64,000 nt of DNA from Ideonella sp. (GCA_016721465.1 JADKIA010000004.1:186001-250000); one strand, 5' to 3'; counted from the first letter of the stretch, positions 32,991 to 42,129 are shown. Made by a program: numbers and translations. Notes: generated by a model not told the origin, from the letters alone.

Positions 32991-34430
32991 TCAGAAGTTC
33001 AGCGTACGCTTGTCCACGGCCAGGGCTGCTTCCTTGGTGGCTTCGCTCAAGGACGGGTGCGCGTGACAAATGCGCGCGATGTCCTCGGCCGAGGCCTTGA
33101 ACTCCATGGCCACCACTGCCTCGGCGATCAGCTCGGATGCCAATGGCCCGACGATGTGCACGCCCAGGATCTCGTCCGTCTTGGCATCGGCCAGGAACTT
33201 GACGAAGCCGGTGGTGTCACCCAAGGCGCGCGCTCGACCATTGGCCATGAACGGAAACTGCCCCGCCTTGTAGGCCACACCTTCGGCCTTGAGTTGCTGC
33301 TCGGTGCGCCCGACCCAGGCGATTTCGGGCGAGGTGTAGATCACCCAGGGGATGGTGTTGAAGTTGACATGCCCGTGCTGGCCCGCGATGCGCTCGGCCA
33401 CCGCCACGCCCTCTTCTTCGGCCTTGTGCGCCAGCATCGGCCCGCGCACCACATCGCCCACCGCCCACACATTGGTCAGATTGGTCTTGCAGTCGCCATC
33501 GACAACGATCGCCCCGCGCTCGTCGAGCTTCAGACCCACTGCTTCGGCATTCAAGCCGTTTGTGTTGGGCACGCGGCCAATCGAGACGATCAAGCGCTCG
33601 ACCTCCAGTGTCAGCGCCTCGCCCTTGGCGTTGGCATAGGCCACCCGCACTTGCGCATCCCGGCCCTTCTTGCCGACATTGACTTCGCTGATCTTGACGC
33701 CAAACTCGAACTTCAGGCCCTGCTTGGTGAAGGCCTTCAGCGCCTCCTTGGCAACGCCCTCGTCGGCGGCCCCCAGGAAGTTGGGCAGTGCTTCGAGGAT
33801 GGTGACGTCCGCACCCAGACGGCGCCACACCGAGCCCATCTCCAGTCCGATGACACCCGAGCCGACCACGCCCAGGGTCTTGGGCACCGCGGGGATGCGC
33901 AGCGCACCGTCGTTGGACAGTATGCGGTCTTCGTCGAACGCCGCACCCGGCAACCGGCGTGCGCTGGAGCCCGTGGCCACGATCACGTGCTTGCCCACCA
34001 GGCTCTCGTCCGCCGCACCGGCCACCTTGATCTCATAGCCACCCTCAGCAGCCTTGGCAAACGAGCCGCGGCCGTGAAAGAACGCCACCTTGTTCTTCTT
34101 CAGCAGGTACAGGATGCCATCGTTGTTCTGCTTCACCACCGTGTTCTTGCGCCCGATCATCTGGGCTACATCCATCTTCAGGTTCGACAGCGTGATGCCG
34201 TGGTCGCCGAAATGGTGGGCAGCGTGATCGAAGTGCTCGGACGATTGCAGCAGTGCCTTGGACGGGATGCAGCCCACGTTGGTACAGGTGCCGCCCGGTG
34301 CCGGGCCGCCCTTGTCGTTCTTCCACTCGTCGATGCAGGCGACGTTGAAGCCGAGTTGCGCGGCGCGGATGGCGGCAATGTAGCCGCCGGGGCCGCCACC
34401 GATGACGATGACGTCGAATGATTTGCTCAT
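32991..34430 (-). CDS. lpd: Dihydrolipoyl dehydrogenase (E3 of 2-oxoglutarate dehydrogenase)
   Basis: A 479-residue FAD disulfide oxidoreductase that reoxidises the lipoyl group of E2. The FAD motif is FDVIVIGGGPGGYIAAIRAA, the redox-active disulfide GGTCTNVGCIPSKALL, the NAD-binding fold TLGVVGSGVIGLEMGSVW, the second FAD segment NVWAVGDVVRGPMLAHKAEEEG, and the C-terminal active-site pair IARICHAHPSLSE (His and Glu). The start at 34430 (MSKSFDVIVIG) is 10 nt after the odhB stop; seven extra in-frame residues are possible. It is the third gene of the operon and is followed by a terminator. Confidence 0.97.
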   Translation of the reverse strand: MSKSFDVIVIGGGPGGYIAAIRAAQLGFNVACIDEWKNDKGGPAPGGTCTNVGCIPSKALLQSSEHFDHAAHHFGDHGITLSNLKMDVAQMIGRKNTVVKQNNDGILYLLKKNKVAFFHGRGSFAKAAEGGYEIKVAGAADESLVGKHVIVATGSSARRLPGAAFDEDRILSNDGALRIPAVPKTLGVVGSGVIGLEMGSVWRRLGADVTILEALPNFLGAADEGVAKEALKAFTKQGLKFEFGVKISEVNVGKKGRDAQVRVAYANAKGEALTLEVERLIVSIGRVPNTNGLNAEAVGLKLDERGAIVVDGDCKTNLTNVWAVGDVVRGPMLAHKAEEEGVAVAERIAGQHGHVNFNTIPWVIYTSPEIAWVGRTEQQLKAEGVAYKAGQFPFMANGRARALGDTTGFVKFLADAKTDEILGVHIVGPLASELIAEAVVAMEFKASAEDIARICHAHPSLSEATKEAALAVDKRTLNF

Positions 34431-34440
34431 CGTCTTGGCC

Positions 34441-35694
34441 TCAGATGTCAAACAGCAGGCGCGCCGGATCTTCCAGCGCGTCCTTCATCGTCACCAGGCC
34501 CAGCACGGCTTCGCGGCCGTCGATGATGCGGTGGTCGTAGCTCATCGCAAGGTAGTTCATTGGGCGCACGACGACCTGTCCGTTTTCAACCACTGCCCGG
34601 TCCTTGGTGGCGTGAACGCCCAGGATGGCCGACTGCGGCGGATTGATGATGGGCGTGGACAGCATGGAGCCGAAGGTGCCGCCATTGCTGATCGAGAAGG
34701 TGCCGCCGGTGAGTTCTTCGATGCCCAGCTTGCCGTCCTTGGCCTTGTTGCCGTACTCGGCGATCTTCTTCTCGATGTCGGCGAAGCTCATCTGATCGGC
34801 ATTGCGGATCACCGGCACCACCAGACCACGCGGCGAACCGACGGCGATGCCGATGTCGAAGTAGCCGTGGTAGACGATGTCGTTGCCATCGACGGACGCG
34901 TTGATCACGGGGTATTTCTTCAACGCGGCCACTGCGGCCTTGACGAAGAAGCTCATGAAGCCCAGCTTCACGCCGTGTTCCTTCTCGAACTTGTCCTGGA
35001 ACTTCTTGCGCATCTCCATCACCGGGGCCATGTTCACCTCGTTGAAGGTGGTGAGGATGGCGTTGGTGGATTGCGATTGCACCAGCCGCTCGGCGATTCG
35101 GGCGCGCAGGCGCGACATGGGCACGCGCTGCTCCGGGCGGTCACCCAGGTTCATCGCCACCGGGGCGGCCACGGCCTGCAACAGCTTCGGCGCCGCCGGC
35201 GCGGGTGCGGCGGCCTTGGGTGCGGGAGCCGGCGCAGCAGCGCCACTGGCCACCGCGGCGAGCACATCGCCCTTGGTGATGCGGCCGTCCTTGCCCGTAC
35301 CCGGCACCGAGCCGGCGGCGAGTTGATGGTCGGCCATCAGCTTGGCCGCGGCGGGCATGGCCACGTCGCCCTTGCTGGTGGAGGCGGCCGATGGGGCCGC
35401 GGCGACCACCGGTGCTGCAGCCGCAGGCGCCGCAGCGGCGGCACCGGCCTTGCCCTCGGTGTCGATGCGCGCAATGACCTGGTCGCTGCCCACCGTGCTG
35501 CCGTCTGGCTGCACCAGTTCGGCCATCACACCGGCGGCCGGCGCCGGCACTTCGAGCACGACCTTGTCGGTCTCGACCTCGATCAGGATCTCATCCATGG
35601 CCACGGCATCGCCGGGCTTCTTCTTCCATTGCAGCAGCGTGGCTTCGGACACCGATTCCGACAGCTGCGGGACTTTGACTTCAACGATTGCCAT
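34441..35694 (-). CDS. odhB: Dihydrolipoyllysine-residue succinyltransferase (E2 of 2-oxoglutarate dehydrogenase)
   Basis: A 417-residue E2 subunit. The lipoyl domain (residues 1-77) contains EILIEVETDKVVLEVPAPAAG with the lipoylated Lys in ETDKV. An Ala/Pro linker leads to the peripheral subunit-binding domain (AAKLMADHQLAAGSVPGTGKDGRITKGDVL) and a second Ala/Pro linker. The catalytic domain carries RVPMSRLRARIAERLVQSQ and the active-site motif SYDHRIIDGREAV (His and Asp). It forms the 24-mer core of the complex. The upstream gap to odhA is 124 bp and holds a palindromic repeat element. Confidence 0.97.
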   Translation of the reverse strand: MAIVEVKVPQLSESVSEATLLQWKKKPGDAVAMDEILIEVETDKVVLEVPAPAAGVMAELVQPDGSTVGSDQVIARIDTEGKAGAAAAAPAAAAPVVAAAPSAASTSKGDVAMPAAAKLMADHQLAAGSVPGTGKDGRITKGDVLAAVASGAAAPAPAPKAAAPAPAAPKLLQAVAAPVAMNLGDRPEQRVPMSRLRARIAERLVQSQSTNAILTTFNEVNMAPVMEMRKKFQDKFEKEHGVKLGFMSFFVKAAVAALKKYPVINASVDGNDIVYHGYFDIGIAVGSPRGLVVPVIRNADQMSFADIEKKIAEYGNKAKDGKLGIEELTGGTFSISNGGTFGSMLSTPIINPPQSAILGVHATKDRAVVENGQVVVRPMNYLAMSYDHRIIDGREAVLGLVTMKDALEDPARLLFDI

Positions 35695-35750
35695 GATGTG
35701 TCTCTATTCGTGAATACGTAATCCGGTGCGACCGACCAGCAGCCGCGGAA

Positions 35751-35810
35751 CCGGCTTCGCCGGCCGCTGGCTGCGCCCCCTTGAGGGGGCAGCGCCGCAG
35801 GCGCTCCGGG
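35751..35810. repeat. REP-like palindromic element inside the odh operon
   Basis: Three small perfect hairpins lie in a row between odhA and odhB: CCGGC-TTC-GCCGG (35751-35763), GCCCCC-TTGA-GGGGGC (35775-35790) and AGCGCC-GCA-GGCGCT (35791-35805). The motif GCGCCCCCTTGAGGGGGC is, as far as I recall, a common extragenic repeat of Comamonadaceae genomes. It is present once in this window. It could act as an mRNA stability or processing element between the E1 and E2 cistrons. Confidence 0.6.
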
Positions 35811-35818
35811 GGTGGGTC

Positions 35819-38677
35819 TCATTTCGTCAGGACAAAGCCCTTGAGCTTGCCGTAGGCTTGGTCCAGCAGCGCCTTCTGCTGCTCCTGGTGCAGGTGCGCA
35901 TAGCCGACGGCTGGCGAGGCCGAGGCCGGACGGCCTGCGTATCCGAGCTTCTGCCCTTCGGTCATGTTCTCGTGGATGTAGTGCTGCACGAAGAACCAGG
36001 CACCCTGGTTCTGCGGCTCGTCCTGGCACCAAACGACTTCCGTGCAGTTTGAATAGCGCTTCATCTCGGCGGCAAAGGCCTTGTGCGGGAATGGATAGAG
36101 CTGTTCCACACGCAGGATGACGGTGTCGGTGGCCTTGCGCTCTTCACGCTTCTTGACCAGGTCGTAGTACACCTTGCCCGAGCAGGCGATGAGACGCTTG
36201 ACCTTGTCGGGCACGATGCTGGTGTCTTGCTCCGGGATCACCGTCTGGAAGCTGCCCTTGGTGAACTCGGTCAGCGGCGAGGTGGCGTCCCGGTTGCGCA
36301 GCAACGACTTTGGCGTCATCAGCACCAGCGGCTTGCGGAACTGGCGCACCATCTGCCGACGCAGCACATGAAAGATCTGACTGGCCGAGGTGGGCTGCAC
36401 AATCTGCATGTTGTTGTCGGCGGCCAACTGCATGAAGCGCTCCAGTCGAGCCGAACTGTGCTCGGGGCCCTGACCTTCGTAGCCATGAGGCAGCATCAGC
36501 GTGAGCCCATTGACCCGGCCCCATTTCACCTCGCCAGAGGCGATGAACTGGTCGATGACCACTTGAGCGCCATTGACGAAGTCGCCAAACTGCCCTTCCC
36601 AGATGGTCAGCGTGTTCGGTTCGGCCGAGGCGTAGCCGTATTCGAAGCCCAGCACGGCCTCTTCGGACAGGATCGAGTCGATGACGACGAACGGCGACTG
36701 GTTGTCCGCCACATGCTCCAGCGGCACGTAGGTGCCGATGTCCCATTTTTCGCGGTTCTGGTCGTGCAGCACGGCGTGGCGGTGCACAAAGGTGCCGCGA
36801 CCACAGTCCTCGCCCGACAGACGCACGGCGTAGCCGGATGCGACGAGCGATGCAAACGCCAGATGCTCGCCCATGCCCCAGTCGACATTGATCTCCCCGC
36901 GACCCATTGCAGCGCGGTCGGCCAGCACCTTTTCCACCAGTGAATGCGCCTTGAAGTCGGCGGGGATCGTGGTGATGCGCTCGGCCAATCGCTTGATCTC
37001 GGCCAGCGGCAAGGCGGTGTCGCACGCATCGGTCCACTTCTTGCCGAGGAAGGGCGCCCAATCGACGGCGTACTTGCTCTTGAAGTTGGTGAGCACCGGA
37101 TCGGAGGTGTGACGGCCCGCGTCGAACGCGGCGCGCAGGTCCTTCATCATCTGGTCCGGGCCGTCGGCGGGCAAGACGTTTTGAGCGACGAGCTTCTCGC
37201 CGTACAACCTGCGCGTGCCCGGGTGCTTGGCGATCACCTTGTACATCAGCGGCTGCGTCAGCGCGGGCGTGTCCTGCTCGTTGTGGCCCAGCTTGCGGAA
37301 GCAGATGATGTCGACCACCACGTCCTTCTTGAACTGCTGGCGATAGTCGAGTGCGATCTGGGTGCACAGCACCACGGCTTCGGGGTCGTCGCCGTTCACG
37401 TGCAGCACCGGCGCCTCGATCATCTTGACCACATCGCTGCAATACAAGGTGGAGCGGCTGTCGCGGGGGTCGCTGGTGGTGAAGCCAATCTGGTTGTTGA
37501 TGACCAGATGCATCGTGCCACCGGTGGAATAGTGGCGGGTCTGGGCCAGCGCCAAGGTCTCCATCACCACGCCTTGGCCGGCAAAGGCGGCGTCGCCATG
37601 CACCAGCACCGGCAGCACCTGGTCACCCAGCTTGTCGCCGCGGCGTTCCATGCGCGCACGCACCGAGCCCTCGACCACCGGGTTGACGATCTCCAGGTGC
37701 GAGGGGTTAAAGGCCAGGCTCAGGTGCAGCGGGCCGCCAGGCGTCGTGATGTCGCTGGAGAAGCCCTGGTGGTACTTCACGTCTCCCGACGGCAGATCCT
37801 CGGGTGCGGTGTGGTCGAACTCGGCAAACAGATCCTTGGGCATCTTGCCCAGGGTGTTCACCAGCACGTTCAGGCGCCCACGGTGGGCCATGCCGATCAC
37901 CATCTCCTGCACGCCCTTGGCACCGGCACGCTGCACCAGTTCGTCCATCGAGGCGATGAAGCTCTCGCCCCCCTCGAGCGAGAAGCGCTTCTGGCCAACG
38001 TACTTGGTGTGCAGGTAGCGCTCCAGGCCTTCGGCTGCGGTGAGGCGGTCGAGGATGTGCTTCTTCTGGTCGGGCGTGAAGCTGGGCTTGCTGCGGATGG
38101 ACTCCAGGCGCTCCTGCCACCAGCGCTTTTCTGCCGGGTCGGTGCAGTGCATGAACTCCGAACCGATGGTGCCGCAGTAGGTCTCACGCAGCGCCTGCAC
38201 GATCTCGCGCAGGGTCATGTTCTCGGCCTTGCTGAAATAGGTGTTCGCGGCGCTGAACGTGATGTCCATGTCGGACTCGCTCAGGTCGTAGAACGCCGGC
38301 TCCAACTCGGGAATCTTGGCGCGCTCGGTGCGCTTGAGGGGATCGAGATCGGCCCATCGGGAGCCGAGGAAGCGGTAGGCGGCAATCAGCGACTGCACAT
38401 GCACCTGCTTGCGCGCCACGGCCAGGTCGGCCGAGCTGGCCTTCAGGGCGAAGGCATTGGCCTTGGCACGCTGCGCGAAGGATTCCACCACCGGGGCATG
38501 GGCGACGTCACGCGCCTCGGAGCCATCGGTGGCCGGCACGTTCTGCAGGTTGTCGAAGTACGTGCGCCAGTTGTCGGGCACGCTGCCGGGGTTGTCGAGG
38601 TAAGCCTCGTAAAGCTCTTCGACGTATGGGGCGTTGCCCCCGAACAGGTACGAGTTGGACCTGTATTGCTGCATCAT
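35819..38677 (-). CDS. odhA: 2-oxoglutarate dehydrogenase E1 component
   Basis: A 952-residue thiamine-diphosphate-dependent decarboxylase of the TCA cycle (sucA in E. coli). The N-terminal motif SNSYLFGGNAPYVEELYEAYL recruits E2. The catalytic core includes GMAHRGRLNVLVNTLGK, KYHQGFSSDITTPGGPLHLSLAFNPSHLE, GDAAFAGQGVVMETL and the ThDP-binding HVNGDDPEAVV...DIICFRKLGHNE. The C-terminal half has DCGRGTFVHRHAVLHDQN and LMLPHGYEGQGPEHSSARLERF. Two adjacent ATG codons begin the gene (38677 and 38674), and AGGTG lies about 8 nt upstream. It is the first gene of odhA-odhB-lpd. Confidence 0.97.
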   Translation of the reverse strand: MMQQYRSNSYLFGGNAPYVEELYEAYLDNPGSVPDNWRTYFDNLQNVPATDGSEARDVAHAPVVESFAQRAKANAFALKASSADLAVARKQVHVQSLIAAYRFLGSRWADLDPLKRTERAKIPELEPAFYDLSESDMDITFSAANTYFSKAENMTLREIVQALRETYCGTIGSEFMHCTDPAEKRWWQERLESIRSKPSFTPDQKKHILDRLTAAEGLERYLHTKYVGQKRFSLEGGESFIASMDELVQRAGAKGVQEMVIGMAHRGRLNVLVNTLGKMPKDLFAEFDHTAPEDLPSGDVKYHQGFSSDITTPGGPLHLSLAFNPSHLEIVNPVVEGSVRARMERRGDKLGDQVLPVLVHGDAAFAGQGVVMETLALAQTRHYSTGGTMHLVINNQIGFTTSDPRDSRSTLYCSDVVKMIEAPVLHVNGDDPEAVVLCTQIALDYRQQFKKDVVVDIICFRKLGHNEQDTPALTQPLMYKVIAKHPGTRRLYGEKLVAQNVLPADGPDQMMKDLRAAFDAGRHTSDPVLTNFKSKYAVDWAPFLGKKWTDACDTALPLAEIKRLAERITTIPADFKAHSLVEKVLADRAAMGRGEINVDWGMGEHLAFASLVASGYAVRLSGEDCGRGTFVHRHAVLHDQNREKWDIGTYVPLEHVADNQSPFVVIDSILSEEAVLGFEYGYASAEPNTLTIWEGQFGDFVNGAQVVIDQFIASGEVKWGRVNGLTLMLPHGYEGQGPEHSSARLERFMQLAADNNMQIVQPTSASQIFHVLRRQMVRQFRKPLVLMTPKSLLRNRDATSPLTEFTKGSFQTVIPEQDTSIVPDKVKRLIACSGKVYYDLVKKREERKATDTVILRVEQLYPFPHKAFAAEMKRYSNCTEVVWCQDEPQNQGAWFFVQHYIHENMTEGQKLGYAGRPASASPAVGYAHLHQEQQKALLDQAYGKLKGFVLTK

Positions 38678-38927
38678 CGCTCGCTCACCTTTTACCCCGG
38701 TACCCAGGGCTACGATGGGTTAATCAACCTTCCGCGGCCCGGCTCAACCGGTTGGCGGATTGCGACCCGCCTTGCTGGTTGTCTCTGGACAGCAAGGGGA
38801 CACGAAAGGACCTTTGGAACTTCGAACGGCGGGACTCTATCACCGCAGATTCCTCGCCACGGCGCGGATTACACACCAATCACCCTTCTGTTTTCCTGAC
38901 AGTCGGATGAGGTGGCCAAGCAGACTG
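38678..38927. promoter_or_regulatory. Divergent intergenic region upstream of odhA
   Basis: This 250-bp region separates odhA from the cysteine-cluster gene. It holds a perfect palindrome CAACCGGTTG (38745-38754) and an imperfect one, GGTTAATCAACC (38718-38729), with centres 26 bp apart. It also has an 8-bp inverted repeat CCTTGCTG...CAGCAAGG. I could not fix a convincing promoter for either gene. The two GGTT/AACC elements could be operator sites for odhA control, but no regulator can be named. Confidence 0.4.
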
Positions 38928-39266
38928 ATGCCGATGCGCGGCCAGATCATCCACATCCACACCGAGGCGCCTCCAAAGCCCACCGCGGGCGCGTCCTGCA
39001 ACGGTTGTGGGGTGTGTTGCAGCTGGAGGCCATGCCCGATGGGGGTCCTGCTCAGCCGGCGCACGACGGGGCCGTGCGTGGCCCTGCGCTGGTTCGACGA
39101 GGTCGGGCGCTATCGCTGCGCGATGGTGGACAAGCCGTCCAGCGTGCTGCCGAACCTTCCGTCCTGGGCCGCCGCAGTGACCGCAAGGCTGGCGCGGCGG
39201 TGGATCGCACAAGGCATCGGCTGCGACTGCGATCTCGAGGCCGCGCCCGCCAGCCGCGCCAGTTGA
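38928..39266 (+). CDS. Cysteine-cluster protein (YkgJ-like CxxCGxCC motif)
   Basis: A small protein of about 112 residues. The N-terminal third contains SCNGCGVCCSWRPCPMG, the CxxCxxCC arrangement of YkgJ-type putative Zn or Fe-S binding proteins. CVALRWFDEVGRYRCAMVD follows with two more Cys, and GCDCDLE lies near the C-terminus. There is no signal peptide or membrane helix. The function is unknown; a metal-binding or cluster-carrier role is inferred from the cysteines. The start is uncertain: ATG codons at 38907, 38928 and 38934 are all in frame, and GAGGTGG at 38909-38915 is the only ribosome-binding-like sequence. It is divergent from odhA and convergent with the nitronate monooxygenase gene. 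Confidence 0.65.
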   Translation: MPMRGQIIHIHTEAPPKPTAGASCNGCGVCCSWRPCPMGVLLSRRTTGPCVALRWFDEVGRYRCAMVDKPSSVLPNLPSWAAAVTARLARRWIAQGIGCDCDLEAAPASRAS

Positions 39267-39288
39267 CGCGTGCTGGCGAGGCAATGAA

Positions 39289-40254
39289 TCAAGCGTCTGC
39301 GCAGAGGCGCCGGCGCGCTTCGTCGTACTCGCGCTTCAGGCGAGCCACGAGTTCGCGTGTCGGCACCACGGCTTTCACCGCGCCGATGCCCTGGCCACAT
39401 CCCCAGATGTCCTTCCATGCCTTCTTGGCGGCGTTTTCGCCGCCGCCGAAGCTCATCTTGCTGGCGTCGCTCACCGGCAGGTGGTCCGGATCGAGGCCGG
39501 CGTTGACGATCGATCCGCGCAGGTAGTTGCCGTGCACGCCGGTGAACAGATTGCTGTAGACGATGTCGCTGGCGCCGGAGTCCACGATCATCTGCTTGTA
39601 GCCCTCCATTGCGCGCGCTTCTTCGGTGGCGATGAAGGCCGAGCCGATGTAGCCGAAATCCGCACCCATGGCCTGCGCCGCGAGCACCGCGGCGCCTGTG
39701 GCGATGCTGCCGGACAAGGCCACAGGGCCGTCAAACCACTGGCGGATCTCCTGCACCAGGGCGAATGGACTGAGCGTGCCCGCATGGCCACCCGCACCGG
39801 CCGCCACGGCGATCAGCCCATCGGCGCCCTTCTCGATGGCCTTGTGCGCAAAGGCGTTGTTGATGATGTCGTGCAACACCACACCACCCCAGGCATGCAC
39901 CGCCTCGTTGACGTCTTGCCGCGCGCCAAGGCTGGTGATGACGATGGGCACCTTGTACTTGGCGCACACCTGCATGTCGTGGTCGAGCCGGTCATTGGAC
40001 TTGTGCACGATCTGGTTGATCGCGTACGGGGCGGCCGGTTGCTCGGGGTGATCGCGGTTCCATGCAGCCAGCCCCTCCGTGATCTCGGCCAGCCACTCGT
40101 CCAGTTGCGACGCTGGCCTGGCATTGAGCGACGGCATGGAGCCGACCACGCCCGCCTTGCACTGCTCGATCACGAGCCTGGGGTTGCTGATGATGAACAA
40201 CGGTGACCCGATGATGGGCAGCGGCAGATTGGCCAGGACGGGGGGCAATGGCAC
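39289..40254 (-). CDS. Nitronate monooxygenase (2-nitropropane dioxygenase family)
   Basis: A 321-residue FMN-dependent TIM-barrel enzyme. LANLPLPIIGSPLFIISNPRLV opens the barrel; VGSMPSLNARP, VITSLGARQDV, LIAVAAGAGGHAG (FMN phosphate site) and VALSGSIATGAAVLAAQAMGADFGYIGSAFIATEEA are family blocks. These enzymes oxidise nitronates or, in related clades, act on other anionic substrates. The start is GTG at 40254: AAGGAG lies 7 nt upstream and the protein then begins PLPPVLANLPLP; no ATG fits. It follows the acyl-CoA dehydrogenase gene after 79 bp on the same strand and may belong to the etfBA operon. Confidence 0.9.
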   Translation of the reverse strand: MPLPPVLANLPLPIIGSPLFIISNPRLVIEQCKAGVVGSMPSLNARPASQLDEWLAEITEGLAAWNRDHPEQPAAPYAINQIVHKSNDRLDHDMQVCAKYKVPIVITSLGARQDVNEAVHAWGGVVLHDIINNAFAHKAIEKGADGLIAVAAGAGGHAGTLSPFALVQEIRQWFDGPVALSGSIATGAAVLAAQAMGADFGYIGSAFIATEEARAMEGYKQMIVDSGASDIVYSNLFTGVHGNYLRGSIVNAGLDPDHLPVSDASKMSFGGGENAAKKAWKDIWGCGQGIGAVKAVVPTRELVARLKREYDEARRRLCADA

Positions 40255-40333
40255 GGACGGACTCCTTGGAGAGATGGATTCGCAGTGTGCGGCGCCGTGC
40301 ACCGACGCCACTATCACGCAAGGGACAAAGTCT

Positions 40334-42109
40334 TCAGTAGGCGTCCAGTGCCATCTCGGTGACAGCGTCGGCACCCTCGACGATGCTGTCACGGATGCCG
40401 GGCACCTTGCTCAGAATGTGATCGGCGTGGAAGCGCGCCGTGGTGATTTTGGCTCGCATGAATTCAACGTCCTCGCCCGCCGCAAGCCGGTCTTCGGCGA
40501 TCAGCAGCGCGCGCGCCATCTGCCAGCCGCTGACCACGTACCCTGCGAGCATCAGGTAAGGCACGCTGCCCGCGAACACGGCGTTAGGCGAAGCCTTGGT
40601 CTGGCCAGCCACGAACTCCACCACCGAAAGGAAGGCCTCGCGTGCTGCACCGAGACGCTTGCGCATGGCCCGGCAGGCGGCACTCGAACGCGCGTCCAGC
40701 AGCGCTTCGGTCGCGGCGATCTGCGCTGCGATGCCACGCGCGGTGGCGCCACCGTCGCGCGAGGTCTTGCGCCCGACCAGATCGTTGGCCTGAATGGCCG
40801 TGGTGCCTTCGTAGATGGTCAGGATCTTGGCGTCTCGCAGGTACTGTGCCGCGCCGGTCTCCTCGATGAAGCCCATGCCACCGTGAACCTGGACTCCCAG
40901 GCTGGCCACGTCCAGGCTCATTTCGGTGGACAAGCCCTTGATCAGCGGAACCAGGAACTCATAGAAGGCCTGGTTCTGCTTGCGCACCTCGACATCGGGA
41001 TGGGCATGCGCCGCGTCGTACGCCGCTGCGCCGACCAGCGCCATGGCACGACAGCCTTCTGTGAGCGCGCGCATGGTCATCAGCATGCGTCGCACATCCG
41101 GGTGGTGGATGATCGCTGCCGGCCCGGCAACCGAGCCATCCACCGGCCGGCTCTGCACGCGATCGCGCGCATAGGCCACGGCCTTTTGATAGGCTCGCTC
41201 CGCCAGGCCGATGCCCTGCAGACCCACACCAAAGCGCGCCGCGTTCATCATGATGAACATGTACTCGAGGCCGCGGTTTTCCTGGCCCACGAGGTAGCCC
41301 ACGGCACCACCATGGTCACCATACTGCAGCACCGCAGTGGGGCTGGCCTTGATGCCCAGCTTGTGCTCGATGCTCACGCAATGCACATCGTTGCGGCGGC
41401 CGTCGGGCATCATTTTCGGCGCAATGAACAGCGAGATGCCCTTCACGCCCTCGGGTGCACCACTGACCCGTGCCAGCACGAGGTGGACGATGTTGTCCGC
41501 CATGTCGTGCTCGCCATAAGTGATGAAGATCTTGGTGCCAAACAACTTGTAGCTGCCGTCGGGCTGCGGCTCGGCGCGAGTGCGCACCGCCGACAAGTCC
41601 GAGCCGGCCTGAGGCTCGGTCAGGTTCATCGAACCCGTCCAGCTGCCGTCGATCATTTTCGGCAGGTAGGTGGCCTTTTGTTCGTCCGAACCCGCGGTGA
41701 GCACGGCCTCGATTGCACCGTCGGTCAGCAACGGACACAACGCAAAGCTCAGGTTGGAACCATTGACCATTTCACTGCAGGCGGTGTGGATCAACTTGGG
41801 CAGACCCTGGCCACCAAACTCCGTCGGATGGTGCAGCCCTTGCCAGCCCCCTTCGGCATACTGCTTGAAAGCCTGCTTGAAACCAGGCGTCGTGGTGACC
41901 ACGCCGCCACTGAACGACGAGGGCTGCTGATCGCCGTCCCAGTTCAGTGGCGCGATCACGTCCTGGCAGAGTTTTGCGCACTCGTCCAGCACCGCCGTGG
42001 CCGTATCCAGCCCGGCATCTTCATAGCCAGGCAATTGGGCGACGGCGTCGATGCCGGCCAGCTCCTTCATCACGAACAACATGTCCTTGACGGGGGCGCG
42101 GTAAGTCAT
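40334..42109 (-). CDS. Acyl-CoA dehydrogenase (large form with C-terminal extension)
   Basis: A 591-residue flavoprotein, longer than the 380-residue short-chain enzymes. GWQGLHHPTEFGGQGLP, GSMNLTEPQAGSDLSAVRT (flavin and substrate region), LFGTKIFITYGEHD and DAKILTIYEGTTAIQANDL (the C-terminal YEGTT block preceding the ACAD core end) are typical of the large acyl-CoA dehydrogenases common in betaproteobacteria, which oxidise medium to long acyl-CoAs. The last 130 or so residues form the extra helical domain of this class. Electrons go to ETF, whose two subunits are encoded just upstream; the gap to etfA is 59 bp and contains a hairpin. Chain-length preference cannot be read from sequence. 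Confidence 0.92.
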   Translation of the reverse strand: MTYRAPVKDMLFVMKELAGIDAVAQLPGYEDAGLDTATAVLDECAKLCQDVIAPLNWDGDQQPSSFSGGVVTTTPGFKQAFKQYAEGGWQGLHHPTEFGGQGLPKLIHTACSEMVNGSNLSFALCPLLTDGAIEAVLTAGSDEQKATYLPKMIDGSWTGSMNLTEPQAGSDLSAVRTRAEPQPDGSYKLFGTKIFITYGEHDMADNIVHLVLARVSGAPEGVKGISLFIAPKMMPDGRRNDVHCVSIEHKLGIKASPTAVLQYGDHGGAVGYLVGQENRGLEYMFIMMNAARFGVGLQGIGLAERAYQKAVAYARDRVQSRPVDGSVAGPAAIIHHPDVRRMLMTMRALTEGCRAMALVGAAAYDAAHAHPDVEVRKQNQAFYEFLVPLIKGLSTEMSLDVASLGVQVHGGMGFIEETGAAQYLRDAKILTIYEGTTAIQANDLVGRKTSRDGGATARGIAAQIAATEALLDARSSAACRAMRKRLGAAREAFLSVVEFVAGQTKASPNAVFAGSVPYLMLAGYVVSGWQMARALLIAEDRLAAGEDVEFMRAKITTARFHADHILSKVPGIRDSIVEGADAVTEMALDAY

Positions 42110-42129
42110 GTGAGGTCTCCAGATGCAAC

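Noticed and set aside
36944..38899. A 651-codon open frame on the + strand
   Set aside because: It is antisense to odhA, which carries all E1 motifs.
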